A DNA stretch of 64,000 bases from Bradyrhizobium sp. ISRA464 (GCF_029910095.1 NZ_CP094526.1:186001-250000); one strand, 5' to 3'; counted from the first letter of the stretch, positions 19,126 to 28,376 are shown. Notes: generated by a model not told the origin, from the sequence alone. Made by a program: numbers and translations.

Positions 19126-19902
19126 ATGTTCAAGGTTCGCGTGATCCCCTGTCTCGACGTGAAGGACGGGCGCGTGGTCAAGGGCGTCAATTTCGTCGAC
19201 CTGCGCGATGCCGGCGATCCGGTCGAGGCCGCGATCGCCTATGACGCCGCCGGCGCCGACGAGCTCACTTTCCTCGACATCACCGCGACCCACGAAAACC
19301 GCGGCATCATGCTGGACGTGGTGCGGCGGACGGCGGAGGCCTGCTTCATGCCGCTGACCGTCGGCGGTGGCGTGCGCACCGTCGACGACATCAAGACCCT
19401 GCTGCGGTCCGGTGCCGACAAGGTCTCGATCAATTCGGCCGCCGTCAGCCGCCGTGAGTTCGTGAAGGAAGCGGCCGAGAAATTCGGCGAGCAGTGCATC
19501 GTGGTCGCGATCGATGCCAAGCGGGTCAAGCGCGCCGGCGGGTCGGACCGCTGGGAGATCTTCACCCATGGTGGACGTAATGCCACCGGGATCGACGCCA
19601 TCGAATATGCGCAGGAGGTCGTGTCCCTCGGCGCCGGTGAAATCCTGCTGACCTCGATGGACCGGGACGGCACCCGGCAAGGCTTCGACCTGCCGCTGAC
19701 CCGGTCGATCGCCGACAGTGTCCCCGTACCGGTCATCGCGTCCGGCGGCGTCGGCAACCTCGATCATTTGGTCGACGGCGTCCGCGAGGGGCACGCCACC
19801 GGCGTGCTGGCCGCTTCGATCTTCCACTTCGGGGAATTTACCATCCGCCAGGCCAAGGACCACATGGTGCGCGCCGGGCTGCTGATGCGTCTCGATCCCT
19901 AG
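19126..19902 (+). CDS. hisF: Imidazole glycerol phosphate synthase, cyclase subunit
   Basis: TIM-barrel cyclase that joins HisH-derived ammonia to PRFAR. The 258 residues show [19 protein letters not shown] with the catalytic Asp 11, [22 protein letters not shown], and [15 protein letters not shown] with the second catalytic Asp, then [12 protein letters not shown]. Length is normal. It lies directly after hisA. Confidence 0.98.
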   Translation: MFKVRVIPCLDVKDGRVVKGVNFVDLRDAGDPVEAAIAYDAAGADELTFLDITATHENRGIMLDVVRRTAEACFMPLTVGGGVRTVDDIKTLLRSGADKVSINSAAVSRREFVKEAAEKFGEQCIVVAIDAKRVKRAGGSDRWEIFTHGGRNATGIDAIEYAQEVVSLGAGEILLTSMDRDGTRQGFDLPLTRSIADSVPVPVIASGGVGNLDHLVDGVREGHATGVLAASIFHFGEFTIRQAKDHMVRAGLLMRLDP

Positions 19903-19903
19903 C

Positions 19904-20001
19904 GCATGACCCCGAAGAGTGGAAACCGGTTTTCCGAAAAGGTCATGCTCCAACAAGAGATGAGATCATGATGCGACTAGCTCCAATCGCATCATGATCT
20001 A
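19904..20001. repeat. Intergenic palindromic repeats, family B with 13-bp hairpin
   Basis: GCATGACC...GGTTTTCCGAAAAGGTCATGC followed by a perfect stem GATCATGATGCGA (19964-19976) with TCGCATCATGATC (19987-19999). It separates hisF from hisE and may attenuate transcription. Confidence 0.7.
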
Positions 20002-20083
20002 GGACTCCTTGTCACAAAAATGCTAAGTCCGCACTTGGGAGCGGCATCTGGACGGTGCCGGTGCTCACGGTCGAGTTGAGTCA

Positions 20084-20407
20084 ATGTCGCGTTTCACGGT
20101 CCACGATCTGGCCGCTATCATCGACGCCCGCGCTGCAGCCGGCGGCGAGGCGTCCTACACCCGCAAACTGCTCGACAAGGGCGCGGAGCACTGCGCCAAG
20201 AAGCTGGGCGAAGAGGCGATCGAGACGGTGATCGCCGCGATCGAGAATGATCGCGATCATCTCATCGCCGAGAGCGCGGATCTCGTGTTTCACCTGCTGG
20301 TTCTGTTGAAGTCACGTGGTGTGAAACTGGAGGATGTCGAGGCCGCGCTGGAGAAGCGCACCTCGATGTCCGGACTGGAAGAGAAGGCGTCGCGCAAGCG
20401 CGATTGA
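20084..20407 (+). CDS. hisE: Phosphoribosyl-ATP pyrophosphatase
   Basis: Second step of histidine synthesis. The 107-residue all-helical MazG-like enzyme shows SYTRKLLDKGAEHCAKKLGEEAIETVIAA, with the metal-binding EExxE set, and ESADLVFHLLVLL. It is a stand-alone HisE, not fused to HisI. It follows hisF after a 180-bp repeat-bearing gap, and coaA follows after 15 bases. Confidence 0.96.
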   Translation: MSRFTVHDLAAIIDARAAAGGEASYTRKLLDKGAEHCAKKLGEEAIETVIAAIENDRDHLIAESADLVFHLLVLLKSRGVKLEDVEAALEKRTSMSGLEEKASRKRD

Positions 20408-20422
20408 TCGAGGAACGGTCTC

Positions 20423-21379
20423 ATGGATATCCGGGCACCAGATCAGCAATACAATCCCTACCGCATCTTCACGCGCCAGCAATGGGCTCATCTGCGCGAC
20501 GACACGCCGATGACGCTTGAGCCCGGCGAGTTCGATCGCCTGCGGTCGATGCACGATCGACTCGACTTGCAGGAGGTCGAGGACATCTACCTGCCGCTGT
20601 CGCGGCTGCTCTCCATCTACGTCGATGCGATGCAGCGGCTCTATTATGCGCAGCGCCAGTTCCTCGGCATCCGCGATCGCAAGATGCCCTACATCATCGG
20701 CGTCGCCGGTTCGGTCGCGGTCGGCAAATCCACCACCGCGCGCGTGCTGCAGGCGCTGTTGGCGCGCTGGTCGCCGCGGCCGAAGGTCGATCTGATCACG
20801 ACGGACGGCTTCCTGTATCCCAATGCCGTGCTCGAGCGGCAGGGCCTCATGCAGAAGAAGGGCTTTCCGGAAAGCTACGATCTGCCGACGCTGCTGTCAT
20901 TCCTCAGCGACATCAAGGCCGGACGGCGTCGTGTGCGCGCGCCGGTCTATTCGCATCTGACCTACGACATCGTGCCGAACAAATGGGTCGAGATCGACCA
21001 GCCCGACATCCTGATCGTCGAGGGCGTCAACGTGCTGCAGACCGGAAGGCTGCCGCGTGACGGCAAGGCGGTGCCGTTCGTCTCCGACTTCTTCGATTTC
21101 TCGGTCTACATCGATGCCGACGAATCGGCCTTGCGGCAGTGGTACATCACGCGTTTCCTGGCGCTGCGCGACACCGCGTTCACCGATCCCAGATCCTACT
21201 TCCACCGCTACGCACCGCTGTCCGACGAGGAGGCGACGGCGACCGCGATCGCGATCTGGGAGCGCACCAACCTCGCCAATCTCGAGGACAATATCCTGCC
21301 GACGCGGCCGCGCGCGACGCTGATCCTCGAGAAGGGCGCCGACCACGTGGTGCAATCGGTGGCGCTGCGACGGCTGTAG
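20423..21379 (+). CDS. coaA: Pantothenate kinase, type I
   Basis: First committed step of CoA synthesis. The 318 residues contain the P-loop [21 protein letters not shown] (about 93-113) and [10 protein letters not shown]. The segment [20 protein letters not shown] and the Tyr-rich stretch [11 protein letters not shown], both typical of the CoaA fold, follow. Length normal. It closely follows hisE and may share its transcript; coaE lies near the origin, so the pathway is split here. Confidence 0.97.
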   Translation: MDIRAPDQQYNPYRIFTRQQWAHLRDDTPMTLEPGEFDRLRSMHDRLDLQEVEDIYLPLSRLLSIYVDAMQRLYYAQRQFLGIRDRKMPYIIGVAGSVAVGKSTTARVLQALLARWSPRPKVDLITTDGFLYPNAVLERQGLMQKKGFPESYDLPTLLSFLSDIKAGRRRVRAPVYSHLTYDIVPNKWVEIDQPDILIVEGVNVLQTGRLPRDGKAVPFVSDFFDFSVYIDADESALRQWYITRFLALRDTAFTDPRSYFHRYAPLSDEEATATAIAIWERTNLANLEDNILPTRPRATLILEKGADHVVQSVALRRL

Positions 21380-21454
21380 ACAATCCACCTAATCCGAACG
21401 CATGACAGCCGTCGTCCGGGCAAACGCAGGGACGACGGAGCGCTTGCGACGACC

Positions 21455-23707
21455 TTACGCCGCGAGATGCCGCGACGCGGCCAGTCCCGCAAGCGCCTCT
21501 GCCAGCTTCTCGCGGTCGAGCGGCTTGATCAGGAAACCATCCATGCCGGCTTCGAAGCAGGCGTAGCGGTCCTCCACCAGCGTGTTGGCGGTGAGCGCCA
21601 GGATCGGGGTCCGGCGTCCGGGCTCGCCGGCTTCGTGCGCGCGGATGCGCTTGGTGGTTTCAATGCCGTTGAGGCGCGGCATCTGGACGTCCATCAGCAC
21701 GAGATCGTACGGCGTGCCAGCGGACTTTGCGGACAGCCACGATTCCATGGCCTGTTCGCCGTTCGTGGTGATGACCGCGGTGTGGCCGAGGCGGCTGAGC
21801 AGCGACCGCATCAATAGCGCGTTGATCTCATTGTCTTCGGCGACCAGGATCGAGAACCCCTTGTCCGGGGCCGCGGCCGGAGCCGCAGCGGGCGCAGGCT
21901 CGGCGAGCGCTTCCATCGCAAGGCTCGGTGCCGCGACTTCGGGCGATGCAGTCAGGCGCGCCGCGAGCGACGACGCACGCAGCGGCTTGACCAGGTAGCC
22001 GGTGAAGGTGGGCGTCGAGGATGCCAACAATTCCTGTCGCGTTGCGGGGGTGAACATCACGATACGATGGATCGCATGGCTGCGGGCGGCATTGGCAAGC
22101 GTCTCCATCGCGCCAGTACCGAGTGCGTGGTCGATCAGGATCGCGTGCCAGCTTCGCTCCGGCAACAATGCCTCGGCCACCTCGGCGTCCGACACGATGC
22201 AGGTCTGCGCACCCCAGCGCTGCAGACGCCGCGAGATCAGCGAGACCTCGATGCTCTGCGGCGCGACCAGCATGATCGATTGGCCCGAGAGATCGGGCGC
22301 GACGAAGGCGTTGCCCTCGCCGGTCTCGGCCGCGGCAAGCGGGATCGACACCTCGAATGTCGAGCCGGCACCGGGCGTGCTGGCGAGGGCTATTCGCCCG
22401 CCCATCCGCTTGACGATGCGGTCGCTGATGGAGAGGCCGAGGCCGGTGCCGCCATAGCTGCGCGCAATGCGCTCGTCGGCCTGCTCGAACTCGCGGAAAA
22501 TCCGCTGCTGGGCTTCCGGCGCGATGCCGATCCCGGTGTCACGGACCAGGAAGCTGATTTCGTTCGGCAAGATGCCGGGCTCGACGATCAGGGCAACTCC
22601 GCCGGCTGCGGTGAACTTGATGGCATTGCCGGCGAGGTTGAGCAGTACCTGCCGCAGCCGCGCAGCGTCGCCAATCACCTGCAACGGCAGGCGCTCGTCG
22701 ACATAGGCCGCGATCTCGATGCCCTTGGCCTGCGTGCGTGGCGCCAGCAGCTCGGTGACGTCCTCGATCAGGCCGGACAGCGCGAAGGGGCGGTGCTCGA
22801 GATCGATCTTGCCGGCCTCGATCTTGGAGTAGTCGAGCAACTCCTCGATCAGCGCGAGCAGCGCATCGCCCGACGTCTTGACCGCCTTGACATAGGTCGC
22901 CTGTTCCGGCGTCAGCGACGTATCCATCAACAGTCCGCTCATGCCGATGATGCCGTTCAGCGGCGTGCGGATCTCGTGGCTGGCCATCGCCAGGAAACGC
23001 GATTTGGCCCGATTGGCGGCATCGGCCTGGTCGCGCGCTTCGCCAAGCGCGCGCTCGCTCTCGGTGCGATCGGTGACGTCGCGGCCGACGCTCTGCATCT
23101 CCGCCGGTCCGCCGGCATCGTTGCGGACGAGACCCTCGCGCCAGGCGATCCAGCGCGGGCCGAGCGGTCCATCGATCCTTTGGTCGTAGACGCGCGTGCC
23201 GCTGGGTTCGAGCGCGGTATCGCCCTGTTCGAGGACCTTCAGCGTCGCGGTGCTGCCGATCAGATCGTCGCGCCGGACCTGCGCCAGCTCGCAATAGGCG
23301 TCATTGGCATAGGTGATGCGGCCCTCGGGGTCGCGCAGCACGATCAGGTCGCCCTGGGCTTCGAACAGGTTGCTGACGCGTTGCTCGGCCTCCTGCAGTT
23401 CCCAATTGCGATCGGACATCGCTTCGTTGTGCAAGGCGATCGTGCGCAGCTTCTTGCGCATGAAGCGCAGGCGGATGCTCAGCGTGACGATCCAGAGGCA
23501 GGCGAGCGCAAACAGGAAGCTGACGCCGATCGCGAACAGATGAGGATCGTAGCCGCTTTTGTCCGAGAGAATGCCCGTGATGAATCCGAAGGCGCCGCCG
23601 AACGCGGCGGAGAAGATCATAAAGGAACGGACGATCAACGCGATCCAGGAATGGCGCCGCAGGAAACGACGCAGGCGCAACTTGATCCTGAAGAAACGCC
23701 CCATCAA
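21455..23707 (-). CDS. Membrane-bound hybrid sensor histidine kinase (PAS-HisKA-HATPase-REC-REC)
   Basis: The 750 residues are ordered as two membrane helices (about 22-45 and 58-80), a coiled stretch, a PAS domain (about 108-215), and HisKA with the phospho-acceptor His 244 in [12 protein letters not shown]. HATPase_c follows with [19 protein letters not shown] and [10 protein letters not shown]. Then come two receiver-like domains. The first (about 485-600) lacks the acidic pair (VAPQS) although it keeps an Asp in ILIDHALG. The second (about 620-740) is complete, with [15 protein letters not shown] and the Lys in LIKPLD. An Ala/Pro linker separates them. No partner regulator is adjacent. 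Start at 23707 or 23704. Confidence 0.9.
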   Translation of the reverse strand: MMGRFFRIKLRLRRFLRRHSWIALIVRSFMIFSAAFGGAFGFITGILSDKSGYDPHLFAIGVSFLFALACLWIVTLSIRLRFMRKKLRTIALHNEAMSDRNWELQEAEQRVSNLFEAQGDLIVLRDPEGRITYANDAYCELAQVRRDDLIGSTATLKVLEQGDTALEPSGTRVYDQRIDGPLGPRWIAWREGLVRNDAGGPAEMQSVGRDVTDRTESERALGEARDQADAANRAKSRFLAMASHEIRTPLNGIIGMSGLLMDTSLTPEQATYVKAVKTSGDALLALIEELLDYSKIEAGKIDLEHRPFALSGLIEDVTELLAPRTQAKGIEIAAYVDERLPLQVIGDAARLRQVLLNLAGNAIKFTAAGGVALIVEPGILPNEISFLVRDTGIGIAPEAQQRIFREFEQADERIARSYGGTGLGLSISDRIVKRMGGRIALASTPGAGSTFEVSIPLAAAETGEGNAFVAPDLSGQSIMLVAPQSIEVSLISRRLQRWGAQTCIVSDAEVAEALLPERSWHAILIDHALGTGAMETLANAARSHAIHRIVMFTPATRQELLASSTPTFTGYLVKPLRASSLAARLTASPEVAAPSLAMEALAEPAPAAAPAAAPDKGFSILVAEDNEINALLMRSLLSRLGHTAVITTNGEQAMESWLSAKSAGTPYDLVLMDVQMPRLNGIETTKRIRAHEAGEPGRRTPILALTANTLVEDRYACFEAGMDGFLIKPLDREKLAEALAGLAASRHLAA

Positions 23708-23839
23708 TGGTGGCCCTGAGATAGCTTGATCCGTCGCGCACTATGCGTCGGCGACCTTGCAAAGTGCTTGAGGCCGGCGAGCGTTTCGCGCTGCCCTGGG
23801 AACAGGGTTAGCGAAGGGTTAATTCGGGGCCGCGCCAGA

Positions 23840-24307
23840 TCAGAGCGACGCCGTCTCGAGACGGCGGTGGTTGTCGCGGGCGCTGACGATCAGCGCTGCG
23901 GCGTCGCGCGCCGAGAAGGTCTTCGACTGCACGAAGATGCGGTAGTCGGACGGCCCGTCATGCGAAAGATAGATAACCGGATCGCTCGGCGACGGATCGC
24001 TGGAAATCGCGATCAGGTGCGGCACGGCGTCGCTCTGGCAGGCGCCGGCTTCGCTGTCGTCGACGTCGTCGATCACGGTGAAATCGGCGGCCTCGGCACT
24101 GTCGGCGATCCGGACCCGGACGGTGGCAAGGCGGGGATCGTCGGTGAAGCTGACGTGAAGCTGGGCCAGCCACGGGATCGATGCGATCTGCAGCGCGGCG
24201 CTGCCGACTTCGATGCAGGGCCGAGGGCCCGGCAAGATCTCGGCGCGGGCAAATACTGCGGCCACGGCGAGGGGGACCACCGAGGCCAGAACCTTGAAAC
24301 GCAACAT
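23840..24307 (-). CDS. Small exported protein of unknown function
   Basis: The 155 residues begin with a clear signal peptide (MLRFKVLASVVPLAVAAVFARA, cleavage probably after ARA). The mature part shows VGSAALQIASIPWLAQLHVSFTDDPRLATVRVRIADSAEAADF and ISSDPSPSDPVIYLSHDGPSDYRIFVQS, with one Cys in the leading region and one in the middle. I do not recognise the family beyond a conserved rhizobial hypothetical protein. The ATG at 24307 was chosen because it places the signal peptide at the N-terminus. Confidence 0.7.
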   Translation of the reverse strand: MLRFKVLASVVPLAVAAVFARAEILPGPRPCIEVGSAALQIASIPWLAQLHVSFTDDPRLATVRVRIADSAEAADFTVIDDVDDSEAGACQSDAVPHLIAISSDPSPSDPVIYLSHDGPSDYRIFVQSKTFSARDAAALIVSARDNHRRLETASL

Positions 24308-24397
24308 GACGCTACTCACTCGACCCAAGCTTGCCGCGGATCGCGGGGGCTTATGGTTTGCGGAGCGTAAATAAAACTCGTTACCACCGCGTTGACG

Positions 24398-24452
24398 CGG
24401 ACCGATCTTCGGCGCGAACCGGTGTCCACTTCGCCGGAAAAGCTCTCATCAG
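24398..24452. repeat. Partial intergenic repeat, family A
   Basis: CGCGAACCGGTGTCCACTTCG and GAAAAGCTCTC match one end of the family A copy at 61161-61267. It ends at the stop region of the comM gene. Confidence 0.5.
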
Positions 24453-25987
24453 GCGGCGCGGCGAAGATCGTCGGCCAGCGCGCGGTAGGACAGCGCTTCG
24501 GCGAGGTGCAGCCGGCCGATCGTCGCGGCGCCGTCGAGGTCGGCGAGCGTGCGCGCCACCCGCAACACGCGGTGATAGCCACGAGCCGTGAGGTGCATGT
24601 TCTCGGCCGCCTCGCGCAGCAGCTTCTGCCCATGCGCATCAGGCTGCGCGATGGTGTCGAGCAGCGAGCTCGGTGCCTCCGCGTTGGTTCGGATATGTGG
24701 CATGCCGGCTGCCGCGTAGCGCGTGCGCTGGATGTCGCGTGCGGCCGCGACGCGGGCGGCGACCTCGGCCGATCTCTCGGATGGCGGCGGCAGAATCAGA
24801 TCCGCCGCGGTCACCGCAGGCACCTCGATCCGCAGGTCGATGCGATCCATCAGCGGACCGGAGATCCGCATCTGGTAGTCGGCGGTGCAACGATCGAGCC
24901 GGCCGCGCTTGCAGGAATAGCCGGGCTCATAGGCGTGGCCGCAACGGCACGGATTCATAGCTGCAACCAGCATGAAGCGCGCCGGATAGGTGACGCGATG
25001 ATTGGCACGCGACACCGCAACCTCGCCGTTCTCCAGCGGCTGGCGCAGCGAATCCAGCACACGCGGATCGAACTCCGGCAGCTCGTCGAGGAACAGCACG
25101 CCCTGATGCGCGAGCGAGATCTCGCCGGGTTTGGCGCGCGTGCCGCCGCCGGTCAGCGCAGCCATGCTGGCGGAATGATGCGGGCTGCGGAACGGGCGCC
25201 GCGCCGTCAACGCGCCATCGCGGATCTCGCCAGCGACCGAGGCGATCATCGAGACTTCGAGCAGCTCCGATGGCGACAGCGGCGGCAGGATCGAGGGCAG
25301 CCGCGCCGCCAGCATCGACTTGCCGGCGCCCGGCGAGCCGATCATCAGCAGGTGATGCCCGCCGGCCGCAGCAATCTCGAGTGCGCGCTTGGCGCTCTCC
25401 TGGCCCTTGATATCGCGCAGGTCGAGCAGCGCCTCCTCGCGCTCATGCACTCTTGGCTGCGGGCGCGACAAAACCTGCGTGCCCTTGAAGTGGTTGGCGA
25501 TCTGGATCAGCGAATGTGCCGCGATGATCTGGATGTCCGGGCTGGCCCATGCGGCCTCCGAGCCGCAGGCCGCCGGGCAGATCAACCCCTCGTCGCGCGA
25601 ATTGGCGCCGATCGCGGCCGGCAGCACGCCTGCGACCGGCGCGATCGAGCCGTCGAGCCCGAGCTCGCCAAGCACGGTGAAGCCGTTGAGGACGTCCGGC
25701 GGGATCGCCCCGATCGCGGCCATCAGCCCGAGCGCGATCGGTAAGTCGTAATGGCTGCCTTCCTTGGGCAGGTCGGCGGGCGCGAGGTTGACGGTGATCC
25801 GGCGCGCCGGCAGCGCCAGGCCAGAGGCGATCAGCGCCGAGCGCACCCGCTCGCGCGCCTCCGACACCGCCTTGTCGGGCAGGCCGACGATGGCAAAGGC
25901 CGGCAGGCCGGGTGCGACCTGCACCTGCACGTCGACCGCGCGGGCCTCGATCCCCTCGAAAGCGACGGTGGAAACGCGTTGGACCAT
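24449..25987 (-). CDS. comM: YifB/ComM family Mg-chelatase-like AAA+ ATPase
   Basis: Homologue of ComM, a helicase that aids branch migration during natural transformation. The 512 residues have an N-terminal Lon-like domain (VSTVAFEGIEARAVDVQVQVAPGLPAFAIVGLPDKAVSEARERVRSA). A Mg-chelatase core follows, with Walker A GSPGAGKSM, LPPLSPSELLEVS, FRSPHHSAS and the Walker B segment GVLFLDELPEF. A C-terminal Zn-like stretch MNPCRCGHAYEPGYSCKRG and the YxxRiSGPLMDRIDL segment complete it. Length normal. The gene keeps its start intact just outside the transposon at 26037. Confidence 0.93.
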   Translation of the reverse strand: MVQRVSTVAFEGIEARAVDVQVQVAPGLPAFAIVGLPDKAVSEARERVRSALIASGLALPARRITVNLAPADLPKEGSHYDLPIALGLMAAIGAIPPDVLNGFTVLGELGLDGSIAPVAGVLPAAIGANSRDEGLICPAACGSEAAWASPDIQIIAAHSLIQIANHFKGTQVLSRPQPRVHEREEALLDLRDIKGQESAKRALEIAAAGGHHLLMIGSPGAGKSMLAARLPSILPPLSPSELLEVSMIASVAGEIRDGALTARRPFRSPHHSASMAALTGGGTRAKPGEISLAHQGVLFLDELPEFDPRVLDSLRQPLENGEVAVSRANHRVTYPARFMLVAAMNPCRCGHAYEPGYSCKRGRLDRCTADYQMRISGPLMDRIDLRIEVPAVTAADLILPPPSERSAEVAARVAAARDIQRTRYAAAGMPHIRTNAEAPSSLLDTIAQPDAHGQKLLREAAENMHLTARGYHRVLRVARTLADLDGAATIGRLHLAEALSYRALADDLRRAA

Positions 25988-26025
25988 GCTGCCCCTATCT
26001 TCCGCAATCGAGGGTAGCGGAACCT

Positions 26026-26036
26026 GAGGTCAGACG
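26026..26036. repeat. Left direct repeat flanking the IS1595-like transposon
   Basis: GAGGTCAGACG, identical to 28366-28376 on the other side of the element. It abuts the left terminal inverted repeat and is presumably the target-site duplication; 8 bp is usual for this family, so the extra 3 bp may be chance. Confidence 0.75.
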
Positions 26037-26109
26037 ACGATTATGTACTTTACAAACCCAGAATCGGAGGTAGAATCGAGTCCATAGTTACTACCTATGG
26101 ATTTGCGTC

Positions 26110-27081
26110 ATGTCGGTTCTTGCAAAAGCCTACTTTCACAATGAAAAGAGCGCCTTCCGCCATCTGGAGAAGCTTCTCTGGGCCGATGGCGTGGTTTGCC
26201 CTCACTGTGGCGTAGTCGGAAAAGCTGGGCGCCTAGAGGGCGTTAAGGGCAAGAACGGCAAGAACGGCAAGGTCAGGCTGGGTCTGTGGAAGTGCTACGA
26301 GGCTGGTTGCCGCAAGCAGTTCACGGTGCGTGTGGGTACGGTATTCGAGTCCGCCCATATCCCGCTGCACAAGTGCTTGCAGGCCGTCCACCTGATGGCG
26401 TCCAGCAAGAAGGGCATTTCGGCCCACCAGCTGCATCGCATTTTGGAAATTCAGTACAAGAGCGCGTGGTTTTTGGCGCACCGCATCCGCGAAGCCATGC
26501 GCGATGGCAAGCTTGCCCCCATGGGCGGCAACGGCAAGATCGTAGAGGTGGACGAGACCTATATCGGTCGTCTCAAAGGCATGCCCAAGCCCAAGAAGGG
26601 CGGCGCGGCCCATAAGAACATCGTTCTAACGCTGGTTGAGCGCGGCGGCTCGGCCCGTAGCTTCCATATCGACAGCACGTCGATTGCCGACATTGCCCCG
26701 ATCCTGCGGACCAATATCCGCAGGGAAAGCAAGCTGATGACGGACGAGGCGCGCCACTACATGGAAGTTGGTCGCGAATACGACAGCCATCAGGCCGTCA
26801 ACCACGGTCAGGAGGAATACGTCCGCTACGGCTCTGACGTGATCACCACCAACACCGTTGAGGGCTACTACAGCATCTTCAAGCGCGGCATGAAGGGCGT
26901 CTATCAGCATTGTGCTGAGAAGCACCTGCACCGCTATCTGGCGGAGTTCGATTTCCGCTACAGCAACCGCGTTGCGCTTGGCGTGGACGATCAGGATCGG
27001 GCCGAGAAGGCAATCCTTGGTGCGACTGGTAAGCGACTTACCTACCGGCAACCTTGTTCGCTCGATTCGGAAACGGTCTAA
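26110..27081 (+). CDS. IS1595-family (ISXO2-like) transposase
   Basis: The 323 residues have an N-terminal zinc-ribbon with CPHCG near residue 36 and a second Cys pair in LWKCYEAGCRKQF. A helical region follows (KGISAHQLHRILEIQYKSAWFLAHRIREAM), then a DDE core whose acidic residues are visible in VEVDETYIG, in the MTDEARHYMEVG strand, and in NTVEGYYSIFKRGMKGVY. The frame is intact. The start at 26110 lies 73 bases inside the left end of the element. Confidence 0.93.
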   Translation: MSVLAKAYFHNEKSAFRHLEKLLWADGVVCPHCGVVGKAGRLEGVKGKNGKNGKVRLGLWKCYEAGCRKQFTVRVGTVFESAHIPLHKCLQAVHLMASSKKGISAHQLHRILEIQYKSAWFLAHRIREAMRDGKLAPMGGNGKIVEVDETYIGRLKGMPKPKKGGAAHKNIVLTLVERGGSARSFHIDSTSIADIAPILRTNIRRESKLMTDEARHYMEVGREYDSHQAVNHGQEEYVRYGSDVITTNTVEGYYSIFKRGMKGVYQHCAEKHLHRYLAEFDFRYSNRVALGVDDQDRAEKAILGATGKRLTYRQPCSLDSETV

Positions 27082-27264
27082 GAGATCAATAGCTTAACTA
27101 AAATAAAAGTAAGTTATTGAATCTTAAGGCTGAATCACGTAGGTTAAATCCTACGCGCGACACGGTGAATCTCCAGGCCGTGGCCACCCTGGGCTGGCTT
27201 TTACTGAGGAGCCGACTCTTTGGGGGTGTGCACTATGTAGGGGAATTGGAGTCCCTACCGCGTA

Positions 27265-27290
27265 AACGGGCGGCTTGGCCGCCCGTTACC
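27265..27290. terminator. Hairpin between the transposase and the first cargo gene
   Basis: AACGGGCGG (27265-27273) pairs with CCGCCCGTT (27279-27287) around CTTGG, followed on the plus strand by ACCTTTTC. The minus-strand cargo gene's stop codon lies inside the right arm. Likely a bidirectional terminator. Confidence 0.65.
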
Positions 27291-27663
27291 TTTTCTCGGG
27301 TCTCAATACGCGCCCAGCCTTTGTATAGCGTGCCACTTCGCTGGGTTTGGTGGTGTGAATCGATGAAACCCAAAGCTCTGTGCAGCTAGAGTTTGGCTTG
27401 ACCGCTACGTGAAACCACTTGCCGAAAACCACTTCGTCGAAGTGAAAAAACTGCAGGTGGTTCCGTCTATCTAGTACGGCTCTGCCCACGTCGATTGCGA
27501 TGCCGACCATTGGCATCCGATGCGGATCAATGCCATGTTTGGCATGGGCTTTAACTGGGCTAGAGCAGCCAATAGCGCGGCTAAGCTCCGCAGGTAGCCG
27601 TGTGATAGAAACGGCCTGCGGTGCCCCATAGATTAAGAATTTGATCCACTCCTGCTCCGTCAT
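27286..27663 (-). CDS. Transposon cargo protein of unknown function
   Basis: Not recognised. 125 residues starting MTEQEWIKFLIYGAPQAVS. The C-terminal half alternates strands with conserved-looking His and Arg residues (KAHAKHGIDPHRMP, LDRRNHLQFFHF, GKWFHVAVK, SSIHTTKPSEVARYTKAG). The layout vaguely recalls the small nuclease-like folds found on mobile elements, but no catalytic motif can be named. It is divergent from the 55-residue gene, with only 4 bases between the two start codons, so their promoters must lie inside each other's coding region. Confidence 0.5.
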   Translation of the reverse strand: MTEQEWIKFLIYGAPQAVSITRLPAELSRAIGCSSPVKAHAKHGIDPHRMPMVGIAIDVGRAVLDRRNHLQFFHFDEVVFGKWFHVAVKPNSSCTELWVSSIHTTKPSEVARYTKAGRVLRPEKR

Positions 27664-27667
27664 GGTT

Positions 27668-27835
27668 ATGCCAAAGCACAAAGAAACTCAGTTAGAGAAG
27701 TTCAAGCAGGCCGCCCGCGAACTCGAAACGGACGACAACGAAAAGCGCTTCGACGAGAGACTTGGAAAAATTGCTCGTCAGAAGCCGACGCCAGCGAAGC
27801 CCACACGCTCCAAAGAAAAGGTTAAGCGCTCTTAA
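27668..27835 (+). CDS. Small charged cargo protein
   Basis: 55 residues, MPKHKETQLEKFKQAARELE..., with a helical acidic/basic middle (DDNEKRFDERLGKIA) and a Lys/Pro-rich tail. Short proteins of this composition are frequent in Bradyrhizobium as unnamed ORFs. Coding is supported by the helical heptad-like pattern and by its divergent pairing with the 125-residue gene, but it is too short to be certain. Confidence 0.5.
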   Translation: MPKHKETQLEKFKQAARELETDDNEKRFDERLGKIARQKPTPAKPTRSKEKVKRS

Positions 27836-27976
27836 CCAGCGTGGATTTGTGTGCCGCAGAGGGACATCTAGTCCACACATAGCGGATGATTCTTAATGGT
27901 TTGTTCGGAAGTCGAAATTCTCAGCCTGACGGTTGATGACGCTAGTTTGTCGTGGCTTGAGGAACTCGCCGGGCAC

Positions 27977-28219
27977 TTATCGCTTCTTGAACAGGTCATT
28001 GATTGCCCGGTCGAGCTTCCTAATCTCGTCCTCAGCAGCCTTTGCGGACCCTCCGGTTTCGACTTTAAACTTATGCCCGCACCGGCAGGTGAGAATAGGG
28101 TCTCGCTTGAGTTCAGCGAGAACATGATCGGTATTATGACCGCACTTCGGGCATTTAATCGGAAACTTTGCCTTCCCGGCCATGTCTGACTTGCCGGTGG
28201 TGGTGATCGTCACTTTCAT
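27977..28219 (-). CDS. Small zinc-ribbon protein carried on the transposon
   Basis: 80 residues. A basic N-terminus is followed by FPIKCPKCGHNTDHVLAELKRDPILTCRCGHKFKVETGG, a four-Cys ribbon of the CPxCG...CxCG type. A charged helix (AAEDEIRKLDRAINDLFKKR) follows. The layout suggests a nucleic-acid-binding or adaptor protein; the target is unknown. A second ATG at 28183 could also start it. A 47-bp nested palindrome lies 11 bases upstream of the start. Confidence 0.65.
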   Translation of the reverse strand: MKVTITTTGKSDMAGKAKFPIKCPKCGHNTDHVLAELKRDPILTCRCGHKFKVETGGSAKAAEDEIRKLDRAINDLFKKR

Positions 28220-28230
28220 CTCACGAATCT

Positions 28231-28277
28231 CCGGTTGAGTCGATTCGGTTGTAACAACCTGAGCGACTCATAACCGG
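28231..28277. promoter_or_regulatory. Nested palindrome upstream of the zinc-ribbon gene
   Basis: Three nested inverted pairs: CCGGTT/AACCGG outermost, GAGTCG/CGACTC next, and GGTTG-TAA-CAACC at the centre, spanning 47 bases just before the ATG at 28219. It could be an operator or a 5'-leader hairpin. Confidence 0.55.
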
Positions 28278-28365
28278 AACCCGAAAATTCGGGCATCACA
28301 AAAAGATTCAACCCATTGTTATTTCGGAGCTATCCACTGTTTGGGTGTGCGAAGTGCACAATTGC

Positions 28366-28376
28366 GAGGTCAGACG
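28366..28376. repeat. Right direct repeat flanking the IS1595-like transposon
   Basis: GAGGTCAGACG, the partner of 26026-26036, immediately outside the right terminal inverted repeat. Confidence 0.75.

Larger units (their letters stand above)
26037..28365. mobile_element. IS1595-family transposon with cargo genes
   Basis: Bounded by imperfect inverted repeats: 26037-26060 and the complement of 28342-28365, agreeing at about 17 of 24 positions, ending inwards with CACCCA/AACCCA types. An 11-bp direct repeat lies immediately outside both ends. The 2329-bp element carries a DDE transposase on the plus strand and three small genes that have no role in transposition that I can see. It is inserted between comM and the MBL hydrolase gene. 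Confidence 0.82.

Noticed and set aside
18247..19956. Long minus-strand open frame over hisA and hisF
   Set aside because: It mirrors the codon pattern of hisA and hisF and has no family-like sequence.
22067..23719. Long plus-strand open frame of 550 codons
   Set aside because: It is antisense to the hybrid kinase, rich in Arg and Asp runs, and shows no protein family pattern.
27125..27160. tRNA or tRNA fragment (GTAGG...CCTAC stem)
   Set aside because: The loop is 6 rather than 7 bases and no acceptor, D or anticodon arm could be found around it.
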